Shown here: positions 15,263 to 26,243 of the stretch, piece by piece
How positions within the stretch are numbered: the first letter of the stretch is position 1
How the letters are laid out: every line of letters begins with the position of its first letter
NCBI GenBank assembly: GCA_902805625.1
Contig: CADCTL010000255.1
Location: 1 to 36,571 of the forward strand
Length of the DNA stretch: 36,571 nucleotides
Origin: an uncultured Acetobacteraceae bacterium
GTDB lineage: Bacteria > Pseudomonadota > Alphaproteobacteria > Acetobacterales > Acetobacteraceae
Direction of reading: 5' to 3'
Position numbers and translations under genes: made by a program
Notes under the pieces: model-generated
What the model saw: the letters and a program-made list of their open reading frames with translations, nothing else
Told to the model about the DNA's origin: nothing
Database searches by the model: none

Positions 15263-16858
15263 ATGCGGATCATCCGGGCGTGGCTGGCGGCCATGGCCGC
15301 CGTTGCGTTGGCCGTCGGAGCGGCGGCGGCGCAGCCCGCGTCGGACCGGCCGTTGCGGCTGGTGCTTAACGTCGGTTTGCAGAACCTCGACCCGATCGCA
15401 GGCCCGTCCTTCGTGACGCGCAACTTCGCCTACATGGTCTGGGACACGCTGGTCGCCATGGATGGCAAGGGCGAGTACCGCCCGCAGATGCTGGAATCCT
15501 GGCAGGCGAGCGAGGACCGCCTCACCTGGACGTTCAAGCTGCGGCCCGGCCTCGTGTGGAGCGACGGCGCGCCGGTCACGGCCGAGGATTGCGTCGCTTC
15601 CCTACGCCGCTGGGGCGGGCGCGACGGGCTGGGGCGCCGTATGCTCGCGGCCACCAAGGACCTGAGGGCCACCGCGACCGACACCTTCGTGCTGGAACTC
15701 GCGCGCCCCTTCGGCCCGGTGATCGAGGCGCTGGGCAAGCCGAGCGTCCACGTGCCCTTCATCATGCCCGCCCGGATCGCCTCGGCGACGCCGCCGACGC
15801 AGCAGGTGCCCGAGGTGGTCGGCTCCGGCCCCTACCTCTTCGTGCGCGACGAATGGCTGCCCGGCGAGCGCACCGTGTTCCGGCGCAACCCCGCCTACCG
15901 CCCGCGCCCAGAGCCCGCGGACGGCCTCGCCGGCGGCAAGGTCGCGCATGTCGAGCGGGTGGAGTTCCTGACCCTCACCGACCCTTCCGTGCGCGTCTCG
16001 GCGCTCAGGCGGGGCGAGGTGGACTACCTGGAATACGCGCCGATCGACAGCCTCGGCATCCTGCGGCGCGACCGGAACGTGGTGATCGCCAATCCGGGCA
16101 GCATCTCGCAGATCATGGGCGCGGTCAGCGTGAACCACCTGCAACCGCCCTTCGACAACCCGCTGGTGCGCCGCGCCTTGCAGCAGGCGCTCGACCAGCG
16201 GGAGACGGTGGCCGCGCTGGGCTTGCCGGAGGGCATGTCCCACGCGCAATGCCTGTCCATGTTCATGTGCGGCGGCCGCTACGCGACCGACTCCGGCACC
16301 GAGGCGCTGCGCGAGCCGAGCCTGGAGCGCGCCCGGACGTTGCTGCGCGAGGCCGGCTACAAGGGCGAGCGCGTCGCCTTCATGCACCCCGCCGACAGCG
16401 TGCTGATCAATCCGATGGCGCTGGTGCTGATCGACCGGATGCGCCGCGCCGGCTTCAACCTCGACGTCTTCACCTCCGACTGGTCCTCCATCGCCCAGCG
16501 CTGGCTGAGCCGGGAGCCGGTGGAGCGCGGCGGCTGGAGCGTGGTGCCGGTGGTCTACACGGGCTTCGACATGTCCGACCCGCTGGCCAATCCGGGCACA
16601 GGCTACAACTGCACGGGCAACGTGCCCTGGTCCTACTGCGACGCGGAGATGACGCCGCTGCTCCAGGCCTTCGAGGCCGAGGCCGACCCGGCGCGGAGGC
16701 GGGAGATCGCGGCCGGCATCCAAACCCGCGCGCACGCCGCGGCGACCTTCCCCCTCTCGGGCCAGTTCTCCAGCCCCGCCGCGTGGCGCGCCGAGCTGCG
16801 CGGCGTGGTCGATTTCGGCTTCCCGGTGATGTGGAACATCCAGCGCGCGGCGCGGTGA
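15263..16858 (+). CDS. ABC transporter solute-binding protein, family 5 (peptide/opine type, orphan)
   Basis: 531 residues. ATG at 15263 is chosen because it directly begins a good signal peptide (MRIIRAWLAAMAAVALAVGA, cleaved near AAAQPA) and lies about 9 bases after GAGGGGA. GTG at 15245, overlapping the previous stop, is the alternative. Family-5 features: LNVGLQNLDPIAGPSF, PQMLESWQASEDRLTWTFKL, RPGLVWSDGAPVTAEDCVAS, GSGPYLF, and FDNPLVRRALQQALDQRE. Such proteins bind peptides, opines, nickel complexes or oligosaccharides in the periplasm. No permease/ATPase genes follow; instead the stop codon directly abuts the stop of a convergent Bug gene. Last gene of the operon. Confidence 0.9.
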   Translation: MRIIRAWLAAMAAVALAVGAAAAQPASDRPLRLVLNVGLQNLDPIAGPSFVTRNFAYMVWDTLVAMDGKGEYRPQMLESWQASEDRLTWTFKLRPGLVWSDGAPVTAEDCVASLRRWGGRDGLGRRMLAATKDLRATATDTFVLELARPFGPVIEALGKPSVHVPFIMPARIASATPPTQQVPEVVGSGPYLFVRDEWLPGERTVFRRNPAYRPRPEPADGLAGGKVAHVERVEFLTLTDPSVRVSALRRGEVDYLEYAPIDSLGILRRDRNVVIANPGSISQIMGAVSVNHLQPPFDNPLVRRALQQALDQRETVAALGLPEGMSHAQCLSMFMCGGRYATDSGTEALREPSLERARTLLREAGYKGERVAFMHPADSVLINPMALVLIDRMRRAGFNLDVFTSDWSSIAQRWLSREPVERGGWSVVPVVYTGFDMSDPLANPGTGYNCTGNVPWSYCDAEMTPLLQAFEAEADPARRREIAAGIQTRAHAAATFPLSGQFSSPAAWRAELRGVVDFGFPVMWNIQRAAR

Positions 16859-17830
16859 CTAGTCCGCGTAGGCCCCCGCGGCCTGGATCACCGGCCGCCA
16901 CCGGTCCACCTCCTCGGCCAGGAAGCGGCGGTGGAAGGCGATGGAAGCGCGCTGCTCCGTCGCCGGTTCGGTCAGGAGTTCGGCGAAGCGCGCGCGCAGC
17001 CGCTCTTCCCTCAGCGCGCCGCGCAGCGCGGCGGACAGCGCCCCCTGCACCGGCTCGGGCGTGCCCGCCGGCGCGTACATCCCGTGCCAGGTGCTCATGG
17101 CGATGCCCGGGAAGCCCGCCTCGGCCGTGGTCGGCAGGTGCGGAAGGCCGGGCAGGCGCTGCGGGCTGCTGACGCCGAAGGCCGCCACGCGCCCGTCGCG
17201 GATGTAGGGCACCGTGTTCGTCGCCTGGTCGCAGAGCATGTCTATGCGCCCGGCCATCAGCTCGGCGATGGCCGGCGCCGTGCCGCGGAACACCACCACC
17301 GTCGCCTGCGTGCCCGCCGCCTGCTGCACCAGCAGCCCGCACAGGTTCGCGGCGGAGCCGAGGCCGGCGGTGGCGAGGTTGAGCTTGTCCCCTTCGCGCC
17401 GCAGCGCCGCCATGTACCCGGCGAGGTCGTTCGCGGGGAAGCCAGGCCGCGCGATCATCGTCATGGCGGCGTCGGACACCAAGCCGAGCGGCGCGAAGCT
17501 CCCCAGCACGTCGTAAGGGAGGCGGCGGAACAGGGTGGCGCTCGCCGCCATGCCGATGTTGTTGATCATCACCGTGTAGCCGTCCGGCCGCGCCTGCGCC
17601 AAGCGCAGGGGGCCGACGGTGGAGCCGCCGATGCTCTCCACCACCACGGGCTGGCCGAGGTGGCGCCCCATGCTGTCGGCCACGATGCGGGTGATGGTGT
17701 CGGTGGGGCCTCCCGCCGCGCCGGCGGCGATGACCGTCACGGGGCGGGACGGGAAATCTTGCGCCCGCGCCGCGCCCGCAGGTGCGGCGGCGGCGGCGAG
17801 CGCGAGCAGGGCGCGGCGCGAAACTCCCAT
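16859..17830 (-). CDS. Bug/TctC-family solute-binding protein (orphan)
   Basis: 323 residues, minus strand. The signal peptide MGVSRRALLALAAAAAPAGA ends at ARAQ, and its SRRAL could also support Tat export. Family segments: FPSRPVTVIAAGAAGGPTD, VVVESIGGSTVGPLRLAQ, RPDGYTVMINNIGMAAS, LPYDVLGSF, VVVFRGTAPAIAELMAGR. The gene follows the ketopantoate-reductase-like gene by 33 bases and shares its transcript. Its stop codon (16859-16861) directly touches the stop of the convergent family-5 binding-protein gene (16856-16858) with no spacer. The ligand is unknown; the neighbour suggests a 2-keto or 2-hydroxy acid. Confidence 0.92.
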   Translation of the reverse strand: MGVSRRALLALAAAAAPAGAARAQDFPSRPVTVIAAGAAGGPTDTITRIVADSMGRHLGQPVVVESIGGSTVGPLRLAQARPDGYTVMINNIGMAASATLFRRLPYDVLGSFAPLGLVSDAAMTMIARPGFPANDLAGYMAALRREGDKLNLATAGLGSAANLCGLLVQQAAGTQATVVVFRGTAPAIAELMAGRIDMLCDQATNTVPYIRDGRVAAFGVSSPQRLPGLPHLPTTAEAGFPGIAMSTWHGMYAPAGTPEPVQGALSAALRGALREERLRARFAELLTEPATEQRASIAFHRRFLAEEVDRWRPVIQAAGAYAD

Positions 17831-17863
17831 TCGGCGTTCCTTTCTTCCCGGGGCGGCGTCGTT

Positions 17864-18928
17864 TCAGTTCAGCCGCAGCTCCGTGACATGGCGCGGGTCG
17901 GGCGCCAACTCGCCCCGCTCGACCTGCTTGACGATCCGGGTGAGCGCCGCGTTGGCCGGCGCGGCCAAGCCCAAGCCCTCCGCCCGCCGCGCGACGAAGC
18001 CGTTCAGGGAGTCGATCTCGGTGCGGCGGCCTTTGACCATGTCCTGGCCCATCGAGGGCCGGTGCGCGCCGCCGCCGGGCTTCGCCGCCTCGGCCAGCCG
18101 GTGGTCGTCGTAGGCGCGCTTCGCCGCCGCGTCGCCCTCGCCCGCGCGGGCGATCACCTCGGGGTCGAGGTGGTGTATTTCCTCCAGCCGGTAGCCGAGC
18201 GCCTGGCCGGTGCGGATGGCCTCGGCGCCGAGCCGCGCGGTGAAGTGGCGCAGGGTGTCGTCCGTCAGGATGTCGCGGGTGATCAGGCCGGTGCAGGCGG
18301 ACAGCCCGTTGCCCATGGCGTTGGTGACGAGCTTCGACCAGCGCTCGCCCCAGAGGTTCGTGGTGACTTCCGCGCTGTCGGCGAGCGCCACCAGCCGGCC
18401 CACCTCGCGCGCGCGGCCGGAAACGCGGCCATGCGCCTCGCCCACGCGGAACACGGTGTGCGACGCGCCGCTCTTGCCGGCGGCGCGGCGGACATGCCCC
18501 GGCTCGCAGAGGTCCACGGTGATCGAGGAGGCTATGGCGCCGAGCGTGCGGTCCCAGCCGACCACGCCGGCGATCGTTTCCTCGTTGATGCAATTCTGCA
18601 AGGAAACGCAGTACCCGTCCGGCGCCAGGTAGGGCCGCACCAGGGTGGTCGCCCAGGCGGTGTCGTAGGACTTCACGCAGATGAAGGCGATGTCGATGGG
18701 CGCTTCGCGGGCCAGCCCCTGCACCTCCGTCACGTGCAGCGCGCGCACCGGCACGCTGAACTCCGGCACGTCCCGGAGATGGCTGATGCGGAGGCCGCTC
18801 CGCCGCATGGCCTCGACGTTCTCCGGCCACATGTCCACGAAGGTGACGTCCTCGCCGGCCGCCGCCATGTGCGCGCCCGCGTAGCCGCCGACCGCGCCGG
18901 TGCCGATTATGGCTATGCGGTGCTTCAC
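17864..18928 (-). CDS. Ketopantoate reductase-family (ApbA/PanE-like) 2-oxoacid reductase
   Basis: 354 residues. The N-terminal NAD(P)-binding motif is IIGTGAVGGYAGAHMAAAG, followed by the family motif VKSYDT and the Asn-containing LQNCINEE. The C-terminal helical domain has the conserved lysine/asparagine segment WSKLVTNAMGNGLSACTG. The protein is longer than typical PanE (about 300 residues), with an insert rich in Gly/Ala/His near residues 275-300, so it is more likely a catabolic 2-oxoacid reductase than the pantothenate enzyme. The start is GTG at 18928, with GGGAGGAG 8-10 bases upstream. The Bug gene follows after 33 bases, so a receptor and reductase for the same acid is a reasonable inference. 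Confidence 0.85.
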   Translation of the reverse strand: MKHRIAIIGTGAVGGYAGAHMAAAGEDVTFVDMWPENVEAMRRSGLRISHLRDVPEFSVPVRALHVTEVQGLAREAPIDIAFICVKSYDTAWATTLVRPYLAPDGYCVSLQNCINEETIAGVVGWDRTLGAIASSITVDLCEPGHVRRAAGKSGASHTVFRVGEAHGRVSGRAREVGRLVALADSAEVTTNLWGERWSKLVTNAMGNGLSACTGLITRDILTDDTLRHFTARLGAEAIRTGQALGYRLEEIHHLDPEVIARAGEGDAAAKRAYDDHRLAEAAKPGGGAHRPSMGQDMVKGRRTEIDSLNGFVARRAEGLGLAAPANAALTRIVKQVERGELAPDPRHVTELRLN

Positions 18929-19018
18929 GCGCCGCGCTCCTCCCGTTGCGGGAAGGCTACACGTCGGCCGGGGCGGCGCCTACCCGGAACGACCCGTCCG
19001 GACCGCGCGTCGCATCCG

Positions 19019-20170
19019 TCAGCCCCGCCGCACCAGCGCCGCCCGCAATCCCACCGCCACCGGCAGCGCCGCCGCGCACAGCGCCGCCATCGCCCAGAAC
19101 CCATCGCCGCCGAACCGCGCATAGAGCGGCCCGGACAGCAGCGTCAGGACCCCCATCGCCAGCCCTGTGCCCAACGAAGAGTGCAGGGTTTGCGCCGTGG
19201 CCGCCTGCGCCGCCGGCATCCCCGCCAGCACCCGCATCGCCCCCAGGTGCTGCGCGCCGAAGGTGATCGAGTGCAGCACCTGCACGGCCGCCAGCGCCGG
19301 CAGCCACGTGGTCTCCGCCGTCACGCCCCAGCGCACCACGCCGGCGCCGGCCGCCACCGCCGCCAGCCCCGCCGGCCCCAAACGCGCCGCCAGCTTCCCG
19401 CCCCACAGGAACAGCAGCACCTCCGCCACCACGCCCTCCGCCCAGAGCAGGCCGATGACACCCGGCGAAAGCCCCGCCGCCGTCCAATGGATGGTCGAAA
19501 AGCCGTAGTAGAGGGCGTGGCTGCCCTGGATCAGCGCCGAAAGCGGCAAAAGCCACCGGAAGGCGGGCTCCCGGAACGGCGCCGCGAAGCCGACCCGGCC
19601 GCCCCCGGCCGCCGCCCCTTCCTCGCCCGGCAGGCCGCGCGCCGCCAGCGCCGCCAGCAGCAGCCCGGCGGCGTAGAGCCACACCACGGCGGGCGGCTCG
19701 AAGAACGCCGCCACCTGCCCCGCCGCGACGGCGCCCGCGATGTAGGCGGCCGACCCGGCCGAGCGCACCCGCCCGTAGTCGAAGCGCAGCCGGCGGGACG
19801 CGCCGAGCCAGAGCGCGTCCGAGAGCGGAACCACCGGCGCCAGGAACAGGCTGTGCAGCAGCGCCACCCCGAGCAGCGCGGCGAAGGCGAAGCCGCCGCC
19901 ACCCGGCGCGAGGGCGTAGCCGGAGGCGGTGCAGCCCGCCACCGCCGCCGCCAGCACCAGCACGCGGCGCGGGGCGCCCACGCGGTCCGCGCCGCGGCCG
20001 ATGGCGGGCGCCGCCAGCAGCCGCACCGCCGAGCCGGCCGCGAGCACGGCCGAAACCTGCTCCGCCGAGAGCCCCTTCGATTGGAGCACCGCCGGAAGGA
20101 ACGGCATCATGGCGCCGATGGCCGCGAACTGCGCGGCGAACAGCAGGGCGAAACGGGCGGGGAGGGTCAT
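19019..20170 (-). CDS. MFS transporter, HcaT/LacY-like (MFS_1_like) type
   Basis: 383 residues and about 12 membrane segments. The start ATG at 20170 is followed at once by the first segment (FALLFAAQFAAIGAMMPFLP). FDYGRVRSAGSAAYIAG is the conserved loop of the 3-phenylpropionate permease (HcaT)/nucleoside-H+ symporter branch, and QVLHSITFGAQHLGAMRVL and LGTGLAMGVLTLLSGPLYARFG fit the second half. The substrate is probably an aromatic or small organic acid, but this is not certain. It is separated by 90 bases from the downstream reductase gene on the same strand and diverges from the helicase gene across about 100 bases. It is the only canonical permease near the catabolic block. Confidence 0.85.
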   Translation of the reverse strand: MTLPARFALLFAAQFAAIGAMMPFLPAVLQSKGLSAEQVSAVLAAGSAVRLLAAPAIGRGADRVGAPRRVLVLAAAVAGCTASGYALAPGGGGFAFAALLGVALLHSLFLAPVVPLSDALWLGASRRLRFDYGRVRSAGSAAYIAGAVAAGQVAAFFEPPAVVWLYAAGLLLAALAARGLPGEEGAAAGGGRVGFAAPFREPAFRWLLPLSALIQGSHALYYGFSTIHWTAAGLSPGVIGLLWAEGVVAEVLLFLWGGKLAARLGPAGLAAVAAGAGVVRWGVTAETTWLPALAAVQVLHSITFGAQHLGAMRVLAGMPAAQAATAQTLHSSLGTGLAMGVLTLLSGPLYARFGGDGFWAMAALCAAALPVAVGLRAALVRRG

Positions 20171-20273
20171 GCGGCCGGGCTGAGGAATGCACGCGGCACG
20201 GCGAGGCGCCAGCGACGATCTTGACCGCCGGAACGGTTGCAAATCGCGGCGGCGTCGCCCAATGGTGCCGTCC

Positions 20274-23189
<2,916 letters not shown>

Positions 23190-23204
23190 CGACGAAGGGC
23201 GGCC

Positions 23205-23513
23205 TTGGCAGCGAGCGGCGAGGGAACGGAGGACCGGGACTGGCAGCGCCTCGACAAGTGGCTCTGGTGCGCGCGGGTGGCCAAGACCCGCGCCGCCTGC
23301 GCCCGCTTGGTGGAGGCGGGCGGCATCCGTCTCAATCGCCAACCCGCCGAGAAGCCGCACGCGCGCCTTCGGCCGGGGGACGTGCTTACCCTCGCGCTCG
23401 GCTCGCCGGAGCGGGGCACCATCCGGGTGTGGCGGGTGCTGGGGCTGGCGGCGCGGCGCGGGCCGCCGACCGAGGCGCGCGGCCTCTACGAGGACCTGTC
23501 GGGGCAGGCATGA
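23205..23513 (+). CDS. S4 RNA-binding domain protein, Hsp15 (HslR)-like
   Basis: 102 residues. The S4 domain fills residues 13-60: WQRLDKWLWCARVAKTRA, then LVEAGGIRLNRQ and RLRPGDVLTL. The motif LDKWLWxARxxKTR is typical of Hsp15-like proteins, which bind stalled 50S subunits carrying peptidyl-tRNA after heat shock. The start is TTG at 23205, only 15 bases after the helicase stop, so the two are co-transcribed; the acidic leader (SGEGTEDRD) before the domain is poorly conserved, so the start could be slightly later. The pairing with a Suv3-like helicase and FdxA is common in alphaproteobacteria. Confidence 0.87.
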   Translation: MAASGEGTEDRDWQRLDKWLWCARVAKTRAACARLVEAGGIRLNRQPAEKPHARLRPGDVLTLALGSPERGTIRVWRVLGLAARRGPPTEARGLYEDLSGQA

Positions 23514-23603
23514 GCGCGCCGCGCTTGTCAGCGGGTGGGGGGCGGTCCATGTGTCGCGCCATTCCCGCCGCCTGCTTGGCGGATCGCCGTGCGGAGACGT
23601 CTT

Positions 23604-23936
23604 GTGACCTACGTCGTTCTCGAAAACTGCATCAAGTGCAAGTACATGGACTGCGTCGAGGTGTGTCCGGTGGACTGCTTCTACGTCGGCGAGAACATGC
23701 TGGTCATCCACCCGGACGAGTGCATCGACTGCGGCGTGTGCGAACCGGAATGCCCGGCCGAGGCCATCGTGCCCGACAGCGACGACCGCGCCGCCGCCTG
23801 GGCCGAGGCCAACCGCACCTATTCCACCCAGTGGCCCAACATCACCCGCAAGGGCGAGCCCCCGCCGGACGCGGACGAGTGGAAGGACAAGCCCGGCAAG
23901 GCGGAGCTGTTCAGCGCCGAACCCGGCAAGCCCTGA
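23604..23936 (+). CDS. fdxA: 7Fe ferredoxin FdxA
   Basis: 110 residues, the normal length. The start is GTG at 23604 with GGAGA about 7 bases upstream; the frame is open further left but without similarity. The first cluster region [20 protein letters not shown] and the second [16 protein letters not shown] supply the cysteines for one [3Fe-4S] and one [4Fe-4S] cluster (the 3Fe type is inferred from the C-x7-C-x3-CP spacing). The C-terminal extension [19 protein letters not shown] is characteristic of the Azotobacter FdI/FdxA family. Cytoplasmic electron carrier; the partner is unknown. It lies between the S4 protein gene and carD, a conserved alphaproteobacterial order. Confidence 0.96.
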   Translation: MTYVVLENCIKCKYMDCVEVCPVDCFYVGENMLVIHPDECIDCGVCEPECPAEAIVPDSDDRAAAWAEANRTYSTQWPNITRKGEPPPDADEWKDKPGKAELFSAEPGKP

Positions 23937-24136
23937 CCCGACCGGCCTTCCAAGGCCCCGATCCCCGGGGGTGATGACATCGCCGATCTGAAATGCTACC
24001 CTTTCGGGATGATGGCTAGGCCGACTCGGGTTCGGCCGTCCAGGGTATCGCCAATCCCAGGTTCTAGGGCGACACCCGGAGGCGGGTGGACGGCTCCCCA
24101 CACTCCCGGCCTGTGCTGGAGGGAGAGATCGCTCGC

Positions 24137-25459
24137 ATGAAGGCATCCGCCCCCGCCAAGGGATCAGGAAAGCGCACCTCCGGTGGCAAAGCCGTGAGCA
24201 AGCCAGCTCCGAAGGCGAAGAAGGCAGCGCCGGCCAAGCAGGCCACCGCCACCCGCCGGGTCGCAACGCCGCGCCCGAAGCCCAAGACCGTAGCGAAGCC
24301 GGTCGCCAAGCGGGCCGCTCGCCCGGCGGCCAGCGCCCGCACCTCCGCCAAAGCGACGACCGCACGGCGGAGCCTCGGCGGCAGGGCGCAGCCCAAGTCC
24401 GCCGGCGCCAAGCGCCCGGCTGCGAAGCCGGTGGCGGCTGCCCGCAAGCCAGCGACGAAACCCGCTTCGTCCTCCACCAAGCGACCGTCGCCCGCCAAAG
24501 CGCCAAAACCGCAGGCCAGGCGCGAAAAGCAGGCGCCGCGCGCAGCCGCTAAAGCCAAGGCCCCTGTCGCGGCCAAGCCCGCCGCCAAGCATCCAGCGGG
24601 CAAGTCCCTCGCTTCCGCGAAGTCCGAATCGCGCATCGCTCAGCCGATGCCGTCGGCCGCGCCCAAGCCGGTGTCCAAGCCCCCGACACCCGCCGCCTCC
24701 ACCAAGCCCAAGCCGCCGCCGCGCAGCGAGGCCGGAAGTTCGGCGGAAGCGCCGGTCCGCGTCGCGGCCCCGCTCGCAACGATCGTGCGTCCTCTGCCTC
24801 ATCCGGCCCCGCCGAGCGCGGTGGAAGTCCGGCCCCCCGCGCCCGTTCGACCCGCCGCGCCACCGATGGGCGGGCAGGGTCTGGCCCGCGCCCTCCCGGA
24901 TACCCACTTCATGGTGCGGCGGGAAGCGCAGGATGCGCTCTCCATTCAACCTCCTCAACCGTCTGCGATGCCCGTGGAATTCAAGTCCGGCGATCATGTT
25001 GTTTACCCGACCCATGGGGTCGGCACTGTGCAAGGCATCGAGACGATGTCGGCGGCTGGTTACGCGTTGCAGGTCATCGTCGTGACCTTCGACGAGAACC
25101 GCATGACCTTGCGCGTCCCCGTCGGCAAGGCGCTGTCGTCCGGCCTCCGCAAGCTCGCCTCCTCGGAGTCGATGACGGAGGCGCTCGACACGCTGCGCGG
25201 GCGGGCGCGCGTGAAGCGCACCATGTGGTCGCGCCGCGCCCAGGAGTACGAGGCGAAGATCAACTCGGGCGACCCCGTGCAGATCGCGGAGGTGGTGCGC
25301 GACTTGCACCGCAACGCGGGCCAGCCGGACCAGTCCTTCTCCGAACGGCAGATCTATGAGCAGGCGTTGGACCGCTTGGCGGCCGAACTCGCCGCGATCG
25401 ACCGCACCGACAAGCCCGCGGCGACCGAGAAGCTGCTCCAACACTTGAACGCGGCCTGA
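24137..25459 (+). CDS. carD: CarD-family transcription regulator with histone-H1-like N-terminal extension
   Basis: 440 residues. The C-terminal part from residue 278 (MPVEFKSGDHVVYPTHGVGT) is a complete CarD protein of about 163 residues. It has the Tudor-like RNA-polymerase-interacting domain followed by the helical DNA-binding domain (KLASSESMTEALDTLRGRAR, later WSRRAQEYEAKINSGDPVQI). The first 277 residues are an extension of Lys, Ala, Pro, Arg and Ser with repeated KPAxKA/AAKPxA units, like the tail of histone H1; no classic RGRP AT-hook is seen. ATG at 24137 is chosen because GGAGGGAG lies about 10 bases upstream; ATG at 24968 is a possible internal start for a normal-length CarD. A weak stem-loop (GGCCGA/TCGGCC, 24019-24037) lies in the 200-base leader. 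CarD stabilises open promoter complexes at rRNA and other promoters. Confidence 0.93.
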   Translation: MKASAPAKGSGKRTSGGKAVSKPAPKAKKAAPAKQATATRRVATPRPKPKTVAKPVAKRAARPAASARTSAKATTARRSLGGRAQPKSAGAKRPAAKPVAAARKPATKPASSSTKRPSPAKAPKPQARREKQAPRAAAKAKAPVAAKPAAKHPAGKSLASAKSESRIAQPMPSAAPKPVSKPPTPAASTKPKPPPRSEAGSSAEAPVRVAAPLATIVRPLPHPAPPSAVEVRPPAPVRPAAPPMGGQGLARALPDTHFMVRREAQDALSIQPPQPSAMPVEFKSGDHVVYPTHGVGTVQGIETMSAAGYALQVIVVTFDENRMTLRVPVGKALSSGLRKLASSESMTEALDTLRGRARVKRTMWSRRAQEYEAKINSGDPVQIAEVVRDLHRNAGQPDQSFSERQIYEQALDRLAAELAAIDRTDKPAATEKLLQHLNAA

Positions 25460-25471
25460 CCCAGGCCGGGT

Positions 25472-25502
25472 GGCGTCACGCCCCGCGCGGGGCTGTGACG
25501 CC
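25472..25502. terminator. Strong hairpin between convergent carD and nth
   Basis: GGCGTCAC-GCCCC at 25472-25484 pairs with GGGGC-T-GTGACGCC at 25489-25502, leaving a GCGC loop and one bulged T. It starts 13 bases after the carD stop and covers the last codons and stop of the opposing nth gene. It can therefore act on both transcripts, most usefully on carD. No U-tract follows, as is common at this GC content. Confidence 0.6.
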
Positions 25503-26243
25503 CACCTGCCGACACTGCCGCAGCAGCAGGCAAGTTCCGCAGCGCGGGCGCTCCCCGGTGCAGACGAACTTGCCGAACGGCACCAGACGCTCGTTGATCT
25601 CGATCCAGTAGCGCTCTGGCAGGATGGGGGCGAGCGCCTCCATGGTCCGCTCCGGAGTTTTCGCCGCCACGTAGCCCCAGCGGTTGGCGATGCGGTGGAC
25701 GTGGATATCGACCGAGATCGCCGGCTTGTTGAACCCTACGCCCAAAGTCAGCGCCGCGATCTTGGGCCCGACGCCACGCAGCGCGGTCAGTCCCTCCACC
25801 GTGTCCGGAACCGCGCCTGACGCCGCGATGGTGGCCGACAGCGCCCGGATGTCGCGCGCCTTCGGCTCCGGGAACGTCGCGCCGTAGAGCAGGCGGACAA
25901 TCTCCTCCTCCGGCAACGCCACCATCGCCTCCGGCGTGCGCGCGGCGGCGAAGAGGCGCAGGCACACCGGGATGGTGGTCTCGTCGCGCGTTCGCGCGGA
26001 GACCAGCGCCGAGACGAGCTGCTCGAAGGGCGAGCTGTAGCCGCGGTCGCGCAGGTCGAACATCGCCGCCTTGGGCAAGGGCGCGGTCGCTTGCCGCAGC
26101 AGGCGGAACACCTCGTCTATGTCGAACGGATCTTTGCCGGGCGGTGGCGACGCCTCGGCCGCGACGGGACTGGCCGGCGACGCGGGTTTCCCCGCGCGCG
26201 CCGCCGTCGCCCTTCGAGGCTTCGGCTCCGGCGCGGTTCTCAC
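25476..26243 (-). CDS. nth: Endonuclease III-family DNA glycosylase/AP lyase
   Basis: 255 residues. The helix-hairpin-helix LRGVGPKIAALTLG contains the catalytic lysine, and the catalytic aspartate is in ISVDIHVHRIANRWGY. The C-terminal [4Fe-4S] loop C-x6-C-x2-C-x5-C is intact (CTGERPRCGTCLLLRQC). It removes oxidised pyrimidines and nicks abasic sites. GTG at 26243 overlaps the stop of the upstream alcohol dehydrogenase (GTGA), so translation is coupled to that gene. The first 40 or so residues form a Pro/Ala/Arg-rich leader (RAGKPASPASPVAAEASPPP) absent from E. coli Nth, and a later start cannot be excluded. Coupling of a base-excision enzyme to a zinc dehydrogenase is unusual. Confidence 0.92.
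   Translation of the reverse strand: MRTAPEPKPRRATAARAGKPASPASPVAAEASPPPGKDPFDIDEVFRLLRQATAPLPKAAMFDLRDRGYSSPFEQLVSALVSARTRDETTIPVCLRLFAAARTPEAMVALPEEEIVRLLYGATFPEPKARDIRALSATIAASGAVPDTVEGLTALRGVGPKIAALTLGVGFNKPAISVDIHVHRIANRWGYVAAKTPERTMEALAPILPERYWIEINERLVPFGKFVCTGERPRCGTCLLLRQCRQVGVTAPRGA

Noticed and set aside
16931-20224. A plus-strand open frame of about 1100 codons over the Bug, reductase and MFS genes
   Set aside because: It is antisense to three well-recognised minus-strand genes, and its composition (Arg/His/Gly/Gln-rich) is typical of shadow translation.
24380-24740. Repeated GCCAAGCC-like units in the carD 5' part, considered as a DNA repeat or CRISPR-like array
   Set aside because: The units are irregular in length and spacing and follow the codon frame of Lys-Pro-Ala repeats, so they reflect protein low complexity.
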